Source: Thermoanaerobaculia bacterium (GTDB lineage Bacteria > Acidobacteriota > Thermoanaerobaculia > UBA5066). From it: DNA of 5,924 nucleotides. The DNA lies in contig JAMQPJ010000198.1 of assembly GCA_023717585.1 (NCBI GenBank), positions 1 through 5,924 on the forward strand, in the 5' to 3' direction. The first letter of the stretch is position 1; each line of letters starts with the position of its first letter. The notes under the pieces were generated by a model. The model saw only the letters and a program-made list of their open reading frames with translations. It was not told where the DNA came from and did not search any database. The position numbers and the translations under genes are program-made. Below are positions 1 to 5,924 of this stretch, in pieces.

Positions 1-1835
1 AACAGATCCGGAAAAAACCGGCGGACGGACGCAGCGACGTGTTCTCGCTGGGATGCGTCCTCTACGAGATGGTCACCGGCCGGCGCGCCTTCCCCGCCGA
101 GACCGCGCCGGATGCCATCGTCGCCACGCTCCGCTCCGAGCCCGCCGACCCATCCGACCACGCTCCGGGGATTCCGGAGGACCTTCGCCTCCTGATCGTG
201 CGGTGCCTCGAGAAGAGCCCCGAAAGACGCTTCCAGTCCGCGGGCGATCTCGCTTTCGCTCTCAGAGTCGCGCTGACAGGTCCGGGCGTGGCACGGCATT
301 CGAGTCCCAGCACGACGCTCGTCACGGCGCCTCTTTCACCGCCTCGCCGGGGTCGCCTGGGCGTTCGCGCGGTCGGAGGCCTCGCCGTCGTCGCGGCGAT
401 CGCCCTGGGCGCGATCGCCGCCGGGCTTTTTCACGCCCGCACCCTCCGCGCCGGGTTCGGCTCCGTGGCCGTCCTTCCGTTCGCGAACGCCACGGGGGTC
501 GCGGACGACGACTACCTCTCCGAAGGCATCACGGAGAGCCTGATCAACAGCGTGTCGCGCGTTCCGGGTATTCGAGTCCTCGCGCGGACGACGGTCTACA
601 AATTCCGCGAGGAGCCGGACCCCCGCAAGGCCGGCCGGGATCTCTCGGTGGACGCGGTCGTCACCGGGCGCGTCCGGCGGCAGGGGCGGGACCTCGTCGT
701 ACAGGCCGAGCTCGTACGCGTGAGCGACGGCGCGCAGATCTGGGGCGACCTCGTGACGGAGCGGGCCGGCGACGCCGCCCCGGCGGCCGCAGACCTGGCG
801 CAGCGCATCGCGAGCTCGCTCCGGCCACGCCTCACGGGCGCCGAGAAAAAGAGCCTCGAGGACCGGCCGCACGACCCTCAGGCGTGGGACCTCACGCTCA
901 GGGGACGCTACTTCCTGAACCGGCGTCGCGACGAGGACATCGGTCGGAGCCTCGATCTGTTCCAGCAGGCTCTCGCGCGCGACCCGAACGAGGCCGCCGC
1001 GTGGCTGGGGCTCGCGGACGTGTTCAATCTTCTCGGCTACTACGGCGTGAAGGCCCCGAAAGACGTCATCCCGGAACAGCGCGAGGCCGCGGCGCGCGCG
1101 ATCGCGCTCGACCCGGCTCTCTCCGGCGCGCACACCTCCCTCGCGGAAGTGCGCTACACCTACGAGGCCGACTTCCCCGGGGCCGAGCGGGAATTCCGGC
1201 TGGCGCTCGCGCTCAACCCGAACGACGCCGAGGCGCATCAGTGGTACTCCAACTTCCTGAGCGCGTCGAGCCGCTTCGAGGAGTCGTTCGCGGAGATCCG
1301 GAAGGCGCGCGAGCTGGATCCGCTCAACGTGACGATCAATCTCGACGTCGGTCTCGCTTTCTATTGGGCGGGCGACCCCGCCCGCGCCCTTCCCGAGCTC
1401 AAGCGCGGTCTCGAGCTCGATCCGACGTCTCTGCTCGGTCACCTCTACATGGGCCTCGCGCTCTTCCGAACGGGATCGCGCGACCGCGGAATCGCGGAAT
1501 GGGCGAAGTTCGTCGAGCTCTCCGACCGCAACCCGGACGCCCTCGCGTTCTGGGGGTATGGCTGCGGACTCACGGGCCGGAAGGCCGAGGCCGAAAGCAC
1601 GCTGAAGGAGCTCGAGGCGCTGGCGCGGAAGAGGTTCGTATCGGCCCTCCCGTTCGCGATCCTCACGCTCGGTCTCGACCGCAAGGCCGAAGCCCTCGCG
1701 TGGCTCGAAAAGGCCTACGAGGAGCGGGCGGGCCGGCTCGTCTACCTGAACGTCGAGCGCGGCTTCGACCCGCTGCGCGCGGAGCCGCGCTTCCGCGAGA
1801 TCGTGCGGAAGATGGGTCTCCCTCCCGCGCGCTGA
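1..1835 (+). CDS. Transmembrane Ser/Thr protein kinase with TolB-like domain and TPRs (5' partial)
   Basis: The reading frame is open to the left edge. Bases 3-38 read QIRKKPADGRSD, continuing a kinase 'PEQ' activation-segment end, so the GTG at 39 is internal and not the start. Visible are 610 residues, numbered here from base 3. Residues 1-90 are a kinase C-lobe with DVFSLG at 12-17 (subdomain IX) and an LEKSPERRFQS-type end with the subdomain XI Arg. Residues about 121-145 are one hydrophobic membrane helix. Residues about 152-275 are a TolB N-terminal-like domain (SVAVLPFAN, then YLSEGITESLINSVSR, and DGAQIWGD). Residues about 293-582 are TPR-like helical repeats ending ALALNPN, ARELDPL, LELDPT. 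The C-terminus (FDPLRAEPRFREIVRKMGLP) is typical of such fusions. By family, the kinase is cytoplasmic and the TolB-like/TPR part lies across the membrane or serves as a protein-binding scaffold. The HRD and DFG motifs lie outside the window, so catalytic competence cannot be judged. Stop is TGA at 1833. Confidence 0.93.
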   Translation, partial: QIRKKPADGRSDVFSLGCVLYEMVTGRRAFPAETAPDAIVATLRSEPADPSDHAPGIPEDLRLLIVRCLEKSPERRFQSAGDLAFALRVALTGPGVARHSSPSTTLVTAPLSPPRRGRLGVRAVGGLAVVAAIALGAIAAGLFHARTLRAGFGSVAVLPFANATGVADDDYLSEGITESLINSVSRVPGIRVLARTTVYKFREEPDPRKAGRDLSVDAVVTGRVRRQGRDLVVQAELVRVSDGAQIWGDLVTERAGDAAPAAADLAQRIASSLRPRLTGAEKKSLEDRPHDPQAWDLTLRGRYFLNRRRDEDIGRSLDLFQQALARDPNEAAAWLGLADVFNLLGYYGVKAPKDVIPEQREAAARAIALDPALSGAHTSLAEVRYTYEADFPGAEREFRLALALNPNDAEAHQWYSNFLSASSRFEESFAEIRKARELDPLNVTINLDVGLAFYWAGDPARALPELKRGLELDPTSLLGHLYMGLALFRTGSRDRGIAEWAKFVELSDRNPDALAFWGYGCGLTGRKAEAESTLKELEALARKRFVSALPFAILTLGLDRKAEALAWLEKAYEERAGRLVYLNVERGFDPLRAEPRFREIVRKMGLPPAR

Positions 1836-1850
1836 GGCCCGGTCAGGCGC
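1827..1850. other. Hairpin joining two convergent stop codons
   Basis: The only gap between the kinase gene and the minus-strand glycosyltransferase gene is bases 1836-1842 (GGCCCGG). The arms GCGC-G-CTGA (1827-1835, one bulged G at 1831) and TCAGGCGC (1843-1850) are complementary around this 7-base loop, so each gene's stop codon sits in the stem. There is no T-tract on either side. It may act as a weak bidirectional terminator or transcript end, or simply be chance in GC-rich DNA, helped by TGA facing TCA. Confidence 0.25.
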
Positions 1851-3888
1851 CGAACGCCGCGAGCGCCTTCGCGAGGCGATCGTCGGGCTTCGGAATGCAC
1901 CTGCGGATGACAGGCACGAGCATCCGCGCCCGGAAGCGCGTCCCGGGGTGGCGCACCGCGTATTCGAGGAGCTCAGACGCGAGGACCGGATCGCCGGGAT
2001 TCGCGCGCACGGCTCGCGTCCATTCCGCGCCTCCGGCGAGCGTCCGGCCGGCGCGCTCGTATCCCTCCGCGAGAAAGCGACGCGCCGCGCCGTTCGCGGA
2101 ATCCTTCACGAGCGCGAACCGGGCCTCGTCCCACGCTTCCTCCTCCCGCCCGAGCTTCCGGAGGACGCGGGCGTGCGCGAGGCGCGCGGCGACGGCGCCG
2201 TCCCCGTTCTCGACCGCGTCGTCCCAGGCGTCCTCGGCCTCCTCCAGGGTGCCGTGAAGCTCGAGGAACGCGGCCCGGTGATACGCGATCGGATACGAAT
2301 CGGGTAGTTGATCCGCACCGTCTTCGAAGGCCTTTCGGGCCTCTTCGATTCTTCCGGACTCTTCCAGCGTCTTCGCGAGACCCCATCGTCCGTTCTCGTA
2401 CGTCGGAAAGATCTCGACCGACTTTCGGTAGCACGCGATCGCCTCGCCCCACTCCTTCTCGTCCCAGAGCTGCTTCCCGAGGAGCGCCCACCCGTCGTAG
2501 TAGCCCGGGAAGATCGCGACGGCTGTGCGCAGATGTGTCACGGCCTCCGCGGCGCGGCCATCGCGCTGCGCGTCCCAAGCCACGTTGTAGTGGGCCTTCG
2601 CCGAGCCGGGGACCTTCGCGACCATGTCGGCGTAAAGGGTCCGGTCGTCTTTCCAGACCCGGTTGCGCGCGATCGTCGCCGCGCCGTACAGGGCGACGGA
2701 GGCGAGGAGGAGCCATTCGCGCCACGGCCGCCCGGCCCGCGGGACCTCCCGGGACGGACGGGCGAGGAGGCCCACCGCGAGACAGAACAGCCCGGCGGAG
2801 GGCAGGTAGGCGAGCCGCTCGGCGAAGATCGTGCCGATCACGAACGGGACGTTCGAGGCGGGAAAGAGCGCGCCGGCGAAGAGGCAGAGGCCCAGGGCGG
2901 CGAGAGGCCGTCTCCGCCAGAGCGCGAGCGTCAGGGCGGCGCCTACCAGAGCCCCGGCCACTCCCCACCAGGCGAGGGGGTCGCGCAGAGAGCGTGCGAG
3001 CGGCAGGGCGTACGCGGAGTGGTCGGCCGAAAGGTGAATCGGCAGGAGCGTCTTCGAGACGTAGCGCAGCCCCAGGCCGAGGGCGTTCGCGGCCCGCAGC
3101 GGGAACGCGAACACCACGAGAGGATTCTCGAGCTCGAAAATTCCGGCTTCCTTGGAAATGAGCAGCCCCTTGATGACGACGAGACGCACGGCGAAGAGAA
3201 CGGCGATCGGCAGGGCGAAGCCCGCGAGAGCCCAGCGCACCGCTTTGGAAAGGCCGCCCCACGCCTCCCGGGGCGATCGGCCGCGTCCGCCGCGGAACAG
3301 CTCGCCGAGGACGACGACGCCCGGCGCCACGATCGCGTTCTCCTTTACGAACACCGCGAGAAGAAACACGCCGAGCGTCGCCCCATAGACCCCCCACGCG
3401 ACGCGGCCCTCTCGCGTCGCGCGCAGCCAGAGGCGCGCCACGACGAAGACGAGCAGCGATGCGAGGAGCTCGGCGCGCCCGACGAGAGACGTCACGGCCT
3501 CGACGTGGATCGTCGCGACGGCGAACAGCGCGGCCACCGCCGAAGCGGGGCCGGCGGCGAAGCCGAGCGCGAAGAGCCACTCGGCGAGCCACACGGTTAC
3601 CGCCGCGTGCAGCGCGAGGTTCACGGCCCGGAACAGCCACGGCCGGTTTCCGTGAATCCACTCCTGCACCGCGTAAGTCAGGAGCAGGACGGGGCGGTAA
3701 TTCTGCGCCGACGTGAGCGCTCCGCCGAAGTACTGCGTCGTGAAGATCTCCTCGACCTTCGCCGGCGCCGCGATGCGCTCGTTGTCGCGGATGATCAGCT
3801 TGTCGTCGTACGTGAAATCGTACGCAAGCCCGTTGAGGAACGGGAGTAGCGCGAGGAGCGCGAGACCGAGCCGGCGGCGCAGCGACAC
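1843..3888 (-). CDS. TMTC-like GT-C family O-mannosyltransferase homologue with TPRs
   Basis: A 681-residue multi-pass membrane protein with the layout of animal TMTC proteins (DUF1736, polyprenyl-phosphate-sugar-dependent GT-C enzymes): hydrophobic N-terminal two thirds, then TPRs. Visible motifs are FTYDDK (25-30), an acidic pair in the first loop after helix 1 as expected for GT-C catalytic loops; NYRPV (63-67); HVEAVTSLVGRAELLA (128-143); KEN (182-184); LSADHS (286-291); FPASNVPF (342-349) with AERLAYLPS (356-364), the DUF1736 hallmark; and RNRVWKDDRTLY (408-419). Roughly ten to twelve membrane helices lie within residues 7-406. Six TPRs follow at about 431-632. The start must be the GTG at 3888: an in-frame TAG lies three codons upstream (3898-3900), and the first membrane helix begins by residue 7. 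No clear Shine-Dalgarno precedes it. It is the last gene of the minus-strand run, 31 nt after the membrane protein. The family call is firm; donor sugar and acceptor are unknown, and O-mannosylation is inferred from the animal relatives. Confidence 0.88.
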   Translation of the reverse strand: MSLRRRLGLALLALLPFLNGLAYDFTYDDKLIIRDNERIAAPAKVEEIFTTQYFGGALTSAQNYRPVLLLTYAVQEWIHGNRPWLFRAVNLALHAAVTVWLAEWLFALGFAAGPASAVAALFAVATIHVEAVTSLVGRAELLASLLVFVVARLWLRATREGRVAWGVYGATLGVFLLAVFVKENAIVAPGVVVLGELFRGGRGRSPREAWGGLSKAVRWALAGFALPIAVLFAVRLVVIKGLLISKEAGIFELENPLVVFAFPLRAANALGLGLRYVSKTLLPIHLSADHSAYALPLARSLRDPLAWWGVAGALVGAALTLALWRRRPLAALGLCLFAGALFPASNVPFVIGTIFAERLAYLPSAGLFCLAVGLLARPSREVPRAGRPWREWLLLASVALYGAATIARNRVWKDDRTLYADMVAKVPGSAKAHYNVAWDAQRDGRAAEAVTHLRTAVAIFPGYYDGWALLGKQLWDEKEWGEAIACYRKSVEIFPTYENGRWGLAKTLEESGRIEEARKAFEDGADQLPDSYPIAYHRAAFLELHGTLEEAEDAWDDAVENGDGAVAARLAHARVLRKLGREEEAWDEARFALVKDSANGAARRFLAEGYERAGRTLAGGAEWTRAVRANPGDPVLASELLEYAVRHPGTRFRARMLVPVIRRCIPKPDDRLAKALAAFGA

Positions 3889-3922
3889 GCGCGGAGTCTA
3901 GCGTTCGCTGCGGTCACCGCTA
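3889..3922. repeat. Nested inverted repeats in the 31-nt intergenic gap
   Basis: TAGCG at 3899-3903 is complementary to CGCTA at 3918-3922. Inside or overlapping it are GCGGT-C-ACCGC (3910-3920) and AGCG-TT-CGCT (3900-3909). They occupy most of the spacer between the membrane-protein stop (TAG at 3920-3922) and the glycosyltransferase GTG at 3888. Read on the minus strand they could form one longer or two small hairpins just ahead of the start codon. There is no T-run, so a Rho-independent terminator is not supported. Possible roles are mRNA processing, translational control or protein binding; chance is also plausible. Confidence 0.3.
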
Positions 3923-4588
3923 TTTCGTCGTTCTCCAATGCTGGTACACGTCTCTGATGGACACAGCATGGGGGACGTAGCTCTGAAGCATGCTGCCCGT
4001 GACAGCCAGGACAACGCCGAGAACGAACAGCGGCACCACGGTGCGCCGGAGCAATACCGCCAACCAGCCTCGGCGAGGCGTACTTCGCAGTGCGGGATAC
4101 AGCACGCCCAGGATGCTGGTCTCGAGAAGAAGCTCCGACAAAAGGGCGGGGGCGTCAGATACGGTTGCGAAGAGTCCGACGAAAAGTGCGCCGACGCCTA
4201 TCGCGACCACTACGATGAAACAGCCCTCTTCGAACAGGGACAGGAGGTTCAGCGCGTCAGCCGCGTCGGCGATGGAGAGCTCCGGGGTGACGGGCTCCGG
4301 CGGTGGTGAGGTCCGGAGAAGGGAATGTGGAAGCAACTTCGCCGTTGCGTAGGCGCGGACCCAGACCCCTACGAATGCGAGGAAGGCCGTGTACGCCACG
4401 ACGGCGGCCATGGGATACCGGAGCGCCATCGAGAGCACTCCGAGCCAAAGCATGATACGGGAGGAAAGTACGCCGACGCCGGCCGTCAGCGCGAGGATCA
4501 CGGTCAGCTCGAATCGTGGTGAGTGATGACTCGCGAGGGTGTTCGCGAGTGACTTCACTCGTTCGGATTTCTTCACGTAGCTGGTCAC
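3920..4588 (-). CDS. Multi-pass integral membrane protein of unknown function
   Basis: I do not recognise a named family. From the GTG at 4588 the product has 222 residues. A basic N-terminus (VKKSERVKS) is followed by hydrophobic stretches at about 27-52 and 57-80. A polar, proline-rich linker then runs from about 81 to 110 (TSPPPEPVTPELS). Hydrophobic stretches follow at about 113-133, 135-157 and 173-193, with a short polar tail ending in HWRTTK. This suggests four to five membrane helices with one soluble loop, loosely like conserved hypothetical inner-membrane proteins of proteobacteria (memory-level resemblance only). The frame stays open back to a TTG at 4711, but the extra 41 residues are Arg/Ser-rich and overlap the DUF1801 gene, so they look like a frame shadow. 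GTG at 4588 is 22 nt after the DUF1801 stop; GTGs at 4576 and 4558 are alternatives. None has a strong Shine-Dalgarno. Base composition looks lower in GC than the flanking genes. Confidence 0.7.
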   Translation of the reverse strand: MTSYVKKSERVKSLANTLASHHSPRFELTVILALTAGVGVLSSRIMLWLGVLSMALRYPMAAVVAYTAFLAFVGVWVRAYATAKLLPHSLLRTSPPPEPVTPELSIADAADALNLLSLFEEGCFIVVVAIGVGALFVGLFATVSDAPALLSELLLETSILGVLYPALRSTPRRGWLAVLLRRTVVPLFVLGVVLAVTGSMLQSYVPHAVSIRDVYQHWRTTK

Positions 4589-4610
4589 GGTGATGAGAGA
4601 AGGCCCGATG

Positions 4611-5099
4611 TTACTTCGCCGTCTTGCGCCTCGGCCGCTGCTTTGCTGAAACCGACCGGATGATGAGTCTGCCGCGCCCGGTAGATGGGAGGGGTGCCTT
4701 CGCTCGGGCAATCGCGGCGGCTACGAGCTCTTCAACCTCCCGACGCGCCAATACACCGGCTGACTCGAGGCGAATGAAGCGAGTCTGCTTGCCCGAGCCG
4801 AGAAGTACCTTCTTCGGATCGGGAAGAGCGGCGCCGTGGATAAAGCAGAGACCCACGCCGTTCGCCCGAGCGGCGATCGAAACGATCGAGTCCGACGACC
4901 GTTCTGTCGGGGAGTAGCCGATCACGAAGAAATTGTAGTTATCCCATACCAGCTCGTTGGCGGTCGGGAGCCGTTTGCGCACCGCCCTTCGGACGGCACG
5001 GATGAGCTGCTGGTCCTTCGGGACGAATTTGCCGATGAAGGCCTTGAGCTGGTCTTCAGCATCGGCATCTGCGCGAGTAGCGCTCCTGGCTGCTTTCAT
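4611..5099 (-). CDS. DUF1801 (YdhG-like) domain protein
   Basis: A small soluble protein of 162 residues with no signal peptide or membrane helix. The DUF1801 signature is clear: ELVWDNYNFFVIGYSP (49-64), then TERSSDSIVSIA (65-76), CFIHGAALPDPKKVLLGSG (85-103), QTRFIRL (105-111), and a basic C-terminal tail (GRLIIRSVSAKQRPRR, 143-158) that is common in the family. The family's molecular function is not established; a structural link to iron-binding proteins has been suggested for some members, but nothing here tests it. The ATG overlaps the stop of the upstream sigma-54 activator (ATGA, 5096-5099). A good GAGGAG Shine-Dalgarno sits 8 nt upstream, so the start is secure and translational coupling is likely. 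Codon and base use appears less GC-biased than in the activator, possibly a sign of separate origin. The stop is TAA at 4611-4613, followed 22 nt later by the likely start of the membrane-protein gene. Confidence 0.88.
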   Translation of the reverse strand: MKAARSATRADADAEDQLKAFIGKFVPKDQQLIRAVRRAVRKRLPTANELVWDNYNFFVIGYSPTERSSDSIVSIAARANGVGLCFIHGAALPDPKKVLLGSGKQTRFIRLESAGVLARREVEELVAAAIARAKAPLPSTGRGRLIIRSVSAKQRPRRKTAK

Positions 5100-5924
5100 C
5101 GAGTGTTCTCCTCGGCTCCGATCCGGAGCTTCTTCATCTCGTACAGCAGCGACTGGCGCGAGATCCCGAGGTTGCGCGCGGCGCGCGTCCGGTTTCCGGC
5201 GGTCTCGAGGAGGGCGTCCTGAATCGCGCCGACGCGGGCGGCGTTCACCGCGGCCCGGTAGGAGCGCGCGGCCGGCGCCCCCGCGCTTCTCTCACGCAGG
5301 GCGCGCGGAAGGTGCTCGAGGCCGATGACGTGTCCCGGCGCCGCGAGAGCGACGGCGGCCTCCAGCGCGGCGAGGAGCTCGCGTATGTTTCCCGGCCACG
5401 GCCACGCCTTGAGGGCGGACGCCGACTCGCGCGTCAGCGTCGCCCGCCCCACGAGGGTCTCTTCGATGAGGCGCGCGAGGTCCTTTGGACGCTCGCGGAG
5501 TGGAGCGATCTCGAGCTCGAGCCCGGCCAGGCGAAAGTACAGATCGATCCGGAACGAGCCTGTCTCGGCCATCTCCTTGAGAGGGCGGTGAGTCGCCGCC
5601 AGCACGCGGAGGTCGACGCGCCGGACGGCGGTCTCACCCAGCCGCCGGACCTCGCCGTCCTGGAGGACGCGCAGGAGCTTGCCCTGGAGGGCGAGCGGCA
5701 GGTCGCCGATTTCGTCGAGGAAGAGCGTTCCGCCGGACGACTCCTCGACGAGGCCCCGGCGATCCCGGTCGGCGCCCGTGAAGGCGCCGCGCGCGTGGCC
5801 GAACAGCTCCGCCTCCGCGAGCGTGCCCGGAAGCGCGGCGACGTTCACGGCCAGAAAGGGTCCCCGCCGGCCCGAGAGGCGGTGGAGCTCGTGCGCCACG
5901 ATCTCCTTCCCCGTGCCACTCTCC
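5096..5924 (-). CDS. Sigma-54-dependent transcriptional activator, NtrC family (5' partial)
   Basis: The frame runs off the right edge and begins mid Walker A (ESGTGKE, residues 1-7 of 275 visible). The GTG at 5899 is therefore internal, not the start. The AAA+ domain shows ELFGHARGAFTGA (39-51) with an intact GAFTGA loop for contacting sigma-54; Walker B GGTLFLDE (64-71); the FRIDLYFRL segment (124-132), which carries the arginine-finger residues; APLRERPKDL (140-149); and the sensor II motif WPGNIREL (176-183). The C-terminus is a Fis-type helix-turn-helix at about 233-268 (GNRTRAARNLGISRQSLLYEMKKL), which binds enhancer-like sites. The protein hydrolyses ATP to remodel the closed RNA polymerase-sigma-54 complex. 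The N-terminal sensory domain (receiver, FHA, GAF or other) lies outside the window, so the signal is unknown. It overlaps the DUF1801 start by 4 nt (ATGA), which suggests it heads or sits within the minus-strand operon. All visible catalytic motifs are intact. Confidence 0.95.
   Translation of the reverse strand, partial: ESGTGKEIVAHELHRLSGRRGPFLAVNVAALPGTLAEAELFGHARGAFTGADRDRRGLVEESSGGTLFLDEIGDLPLALQGKLLRVLQDGEVRRLGETAVRRVDLRVLAATHRPLKEMAETGSFRIDLYFRLAGLELEIAPLRERPKDLARLIEETLVGRATLTRESASALKAWPWPGNIRELLAALEAAVALAAPGHVIGLEHLPRALRERSAGAPAARSYRAAVNAARVGAIQDALLETAGNRTRAARNLGISRQSLLYEMKKLRIGAEENTR
5108..5113 (-). promoter_or_regulatory. Shine-Dalgarno (GAGGAG) for the DUF1801 gene
   Basis: On the minus strand GAGGAG lies 8 nt before the ATG at 5099, inside the last codons of the activator gene (its Glu-Glu pair). 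With the ATGA overlap it supports coupled translation and fixes the start of the DUF1801 protein. Confidence 0.75.

Noticed and set aside
39..41. GTG as the start of the kinase gene
   Set aside because: The frame continues upstream to the window edge with kinase-like residues (QIRKKPADGRSD), so the gene is truncated by the window.
336..1442. Minus-strand open frame of 368 codons
   Set aside because: It is antisense to the kinase/TPR gene, has a charged low-complexity product with no domain, and is explained by codon bias.
53..2257. Plus-strand open frame of 734 codons
   Set aside because: It is the +1/+2 shadow of the kinase gene and runs on antisense to the glycosyltransferase. The product is extremely Arg-rich and of low complexity.
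1973..3661. Minus-strand open frame of 562 codons
   Set aside because: It is an out-of-frame shadow inside the TMTC-like gene with an Arg-rich product; the overlapping frame carries clear family motifs.
2308..3849. Long plus-strand open frame (513 codons)
   Set aside because: It lies entirely antisense to the TMTC-like gene. Its product is Arg/Glu/Gly-rich with no recognisable domain, as expected for a complementary frame in GC-rich DNA.
4589..4711. N-terminal extension of the membrane protein from TTG at 4711
   Set aside because: It would overlap the DUF1801 coding region by about 100 nt, and its residues are Arg/Ser-rich without hydrophobic or domain character.
5912..5918. TGGCACG on the minus strand, resembling a sigma-54 -24 element
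   Set aside because: These bases encode the Ser-Gly-Thr-Gly of the Walker A motif, and no TTGC-type -12 element follows at the right spacing.

Overview
This is a GC-rich bacterial window (high GC by eye, strong G/C third-position preference outside about 3,900-5,100). It carries five protein genes and almost no non-coding DNA. The best guess for the host is an Acidobacteriota-type organism. The grounds are a Ser/Thr kinase fused to a TolB-like domain and TPRs, a bacterial TMTC-like GT-C glycosyltransferase with TPRs, and a sigma-54 activator. This is inference from gene content, because no rRNA or other taxonomic marker is present.

Layout. Bases 1-1835 (+) hold the 3' part of a transmembrane Ser/Thr protein kinase with a TolB-like domain and TPRs; its start and catalytic loop lie left of the window. 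It converges, with a 7-base gap, on a minus-strand run that fills the rest of the window. In transcription order that run is: a sigma-54-dependent NtrC-type activator (5096-5924, 5' end beyond the right edge); a DUF1801/YdhG-like protein (4611-5099, joined to the activator by an ATGA stop/start overlap); an unrecognised multi-pass membrane protein (about 3920-4588); and a TMTC-like multi-pass O-mannosyltransferase homologue with six TPRs (1843-3888, GTG start).

How the genes may work together. The tight minus-strand packing (4-nt overlap, then 22-nt and 31-nt gaps) suggests co-transcription from a promoter outside the window, with the activator as an upstream gene. The DUF1801 and membrane-protein genes look less GC-rich than their flanks and may be a later insertion, so physical linkage need not mean one pathway. 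The kinase and the TMTC-like protein are both membrane proteins with TPRs, but they are transcribed towards each other and nothing in the sequence shows a functional link. I see no tRNA, rRNA, CRISPR array, insertion sequence or phage feature. No stretch over 300 bases lacks a gene.
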